Positions 12,099 to 12,802 of a DNA stretch of 12,802 nt are shown in pieces. This DNA is from an uncultured Lentisphaeria bacterium (lineage in GTDB: Bacteria; Verrucomicrobiota; Lentisphaeria; Victivallales; Victivallaceae): contig CASFXO010000355.1 of the NCBI GenBank assembly GCA_949298665.1, positions 1 to 12,802 on the forward strand. Direction: 5' to 3'. Position numbers and translations under genes: made by a program. Numbering within the stretch: the stretch's first letter is position 1; each line of letters starts with the position of its first letter. The notes beneath the pieces are model-generated. The model did no database searches. It was given only the letters and a program-made list of their open reading frames with translations, and was not told the DNA's origin.

Positions 12099-12802
12099 TC
12101 ATCCGCGCAGCGAATACACCTGATCGGCGCTGTGGCGAACCAGCATCTGCATTTCCAGCCGCAGCAGAATCCCGCCGAGATTGCCCGAATCCAGGCCGGT
12201 CCGGACGACCAGTTCGTCAAAGGTGCATTCCCCTTCGCGCAAAAATTCCAGCACCCGCGCCGCGTCCTCCGGCAAATCGGAAACGCTGCGGGGCGCATAC
12301 GCGATTTCCGGCTCCCCGAGCTGCCGGGAAAACGGCAAAAGACCGCTTCCCATAGCCTCCAGAATATCCCCGATCTGCTCCACCAACACCGCCCCGTCCC
12401 GGATCAGCTTGTGGCACCCCCGTGACTGGGGATTGTCAATCCTTCCCGGCACCGCCAGCACCTGCACGCCCGCCTCCAAAGCCAGATTGGCGGTGATCAT
12501 CGCTCCGGAATCCAGCCCGGCCTCCGTCACCAGCACCGCGTCCGCCAGCCGTGCCACAATCCGGTTCCGCCGGGGAAATGAAGTCCGGTTTACCGGAAAA
12601 CGCATGGGAAATTCACTGACGAGCGCGCCGCCCGTTTCCACAATCCGTCTGGCCAGCGGCAGATTTTCCTGCGGATGAAGCCGCGCCAGACCGCCGCCCA
12701 GCACGGCCACCGTCACGCCGCCGCGCTCCACCGTCGTGGAATGGGCCACGGTATCCACGCCGAACGCCAGACCGGAGATGATCACCATCCCCGCCGCCAC
12801 CG
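12099..12802 (-). CDS. dprA: DNA-processing protein DprA/Smf, C-terminal part (runs off right edge)
   Basis: DprA binds single-stranded DNA and loads RecA during natural transformation; it is also widespread in bacteria not known to be competent. The visible 234 residues begin inside the Rossmann-like domain: VAAGMVIISGLAFGVDTVAH, AVLGGGL, SEFPMRFPVNRTSFPRRNRIVA, TEAGLDSGAMITANLALEAG and AVPGRIDNPQSRGCHKLIRDGA. A C-terminal winged-helix domain follows (LPEDAARVLEFLREGECTFDELVVRTGLD ... VYSLRG). The N-terminal region and start lie beyond the window. It converges on the YceD gene. Confidence 0.95.
   Translation of the reverse strand, partial: VAAGMVIISGLAFGVDTVAHSTTVERGGVTVAVLGGGLARLHPQENLPLARRIVETGGALVSEFPMRFPVNRTSFPRRNRIVARLADAVLVTEAGLDSGAMITANLALEAGVQVLAVPGRIDNPQSRGCHKLIRDGAVLVEQIGDILEAMGSGLLPFSRQLGEPEIAYAPRSVSDLPEDAARVLEFLREGECTFDELVVRTGLDSGNLGGILLRLEMQMLVRHSADQVYSLRG

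Overview
The window is a GC-rich (roughly 60%) bacterial chromosomal segment, densely packed with genes on both strands. No tRNA, rRNA, insertion sequence, phage gene or CRISPR array was seen. The best guess for the host is the Planctomycetota-Verrucomicrobiota superphylum, most likely a Lentisphaerota (Victivallis-like) bacterium. This rests on a lipoprotein with a H-X9-DG pseudopilin-type domain, the PqqD/M50/HlyD fusion protein and general sequence style. It is inference and was not checked against any database.

Layout. (1) 1-810, minus strand: N-terminal half of glutaminyl-tRNA synthetase, running off the left edge. (2) 1019-2281, plus strand: a GT2-like glycosyltransferase. (3) 2334-8465, plus strand: a tight four-gene cluster, probably one operon with its own promoter at 2251-2279. 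In order it encodes a lipoprotein ending in a pseudopilin-like domain, a secreted RND/HlyD-type periplasmic adaptor, a membrane-anchored adaptor with an N-terminal GAF-like domain, and a large PqqD-like/M50 site-2-protease/HlyD fusion. (4) 8485-10873, minus strand: ribF, then a membrane-anchored HTH/coiled-coil protein, then acpS, joined by two 4-base ATGA overlaps. (5) 11088-12049, plus strand: coaD and a YceD/DUF177 gene, also joined by an ATGA overlap. (6) 12099-12802, minus strand: C-terminal part of dprA, running off the right edge.

The most unusual part is the 2334-8465 cluster. Three consecutive proteins carry barrel-sandwich (lipoyl/HlyD-type) adaptor domains, but the window holds no ABC ATPase, RND or MFS pump and no TolC-like channel. 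The only polytopic membrane component is the M50 protease-like protein, which also carries a PqqD-like domain of the kind used elsewhere to recognise peptides. This suggests an envelope-spanning peptide-processing or export assembly built around an intramembrane protease. The substrate is unknown.

The second point of interest is the 214-bp divergent region between ribF and coaD. It holds two predicted promoters whose -10 hexamers overlap, a perfect inverted repeat, direct repeats with an 11-bp period resembling PhoB/OmpR-type boxes, and an 11-bp tandem duplication over the coaD start codon. The genes on either side (ribF, coaD, acpS) all belong to FMN/FAD and CoA/phosphopantetheine metabolism, so coordinated control is plausible.
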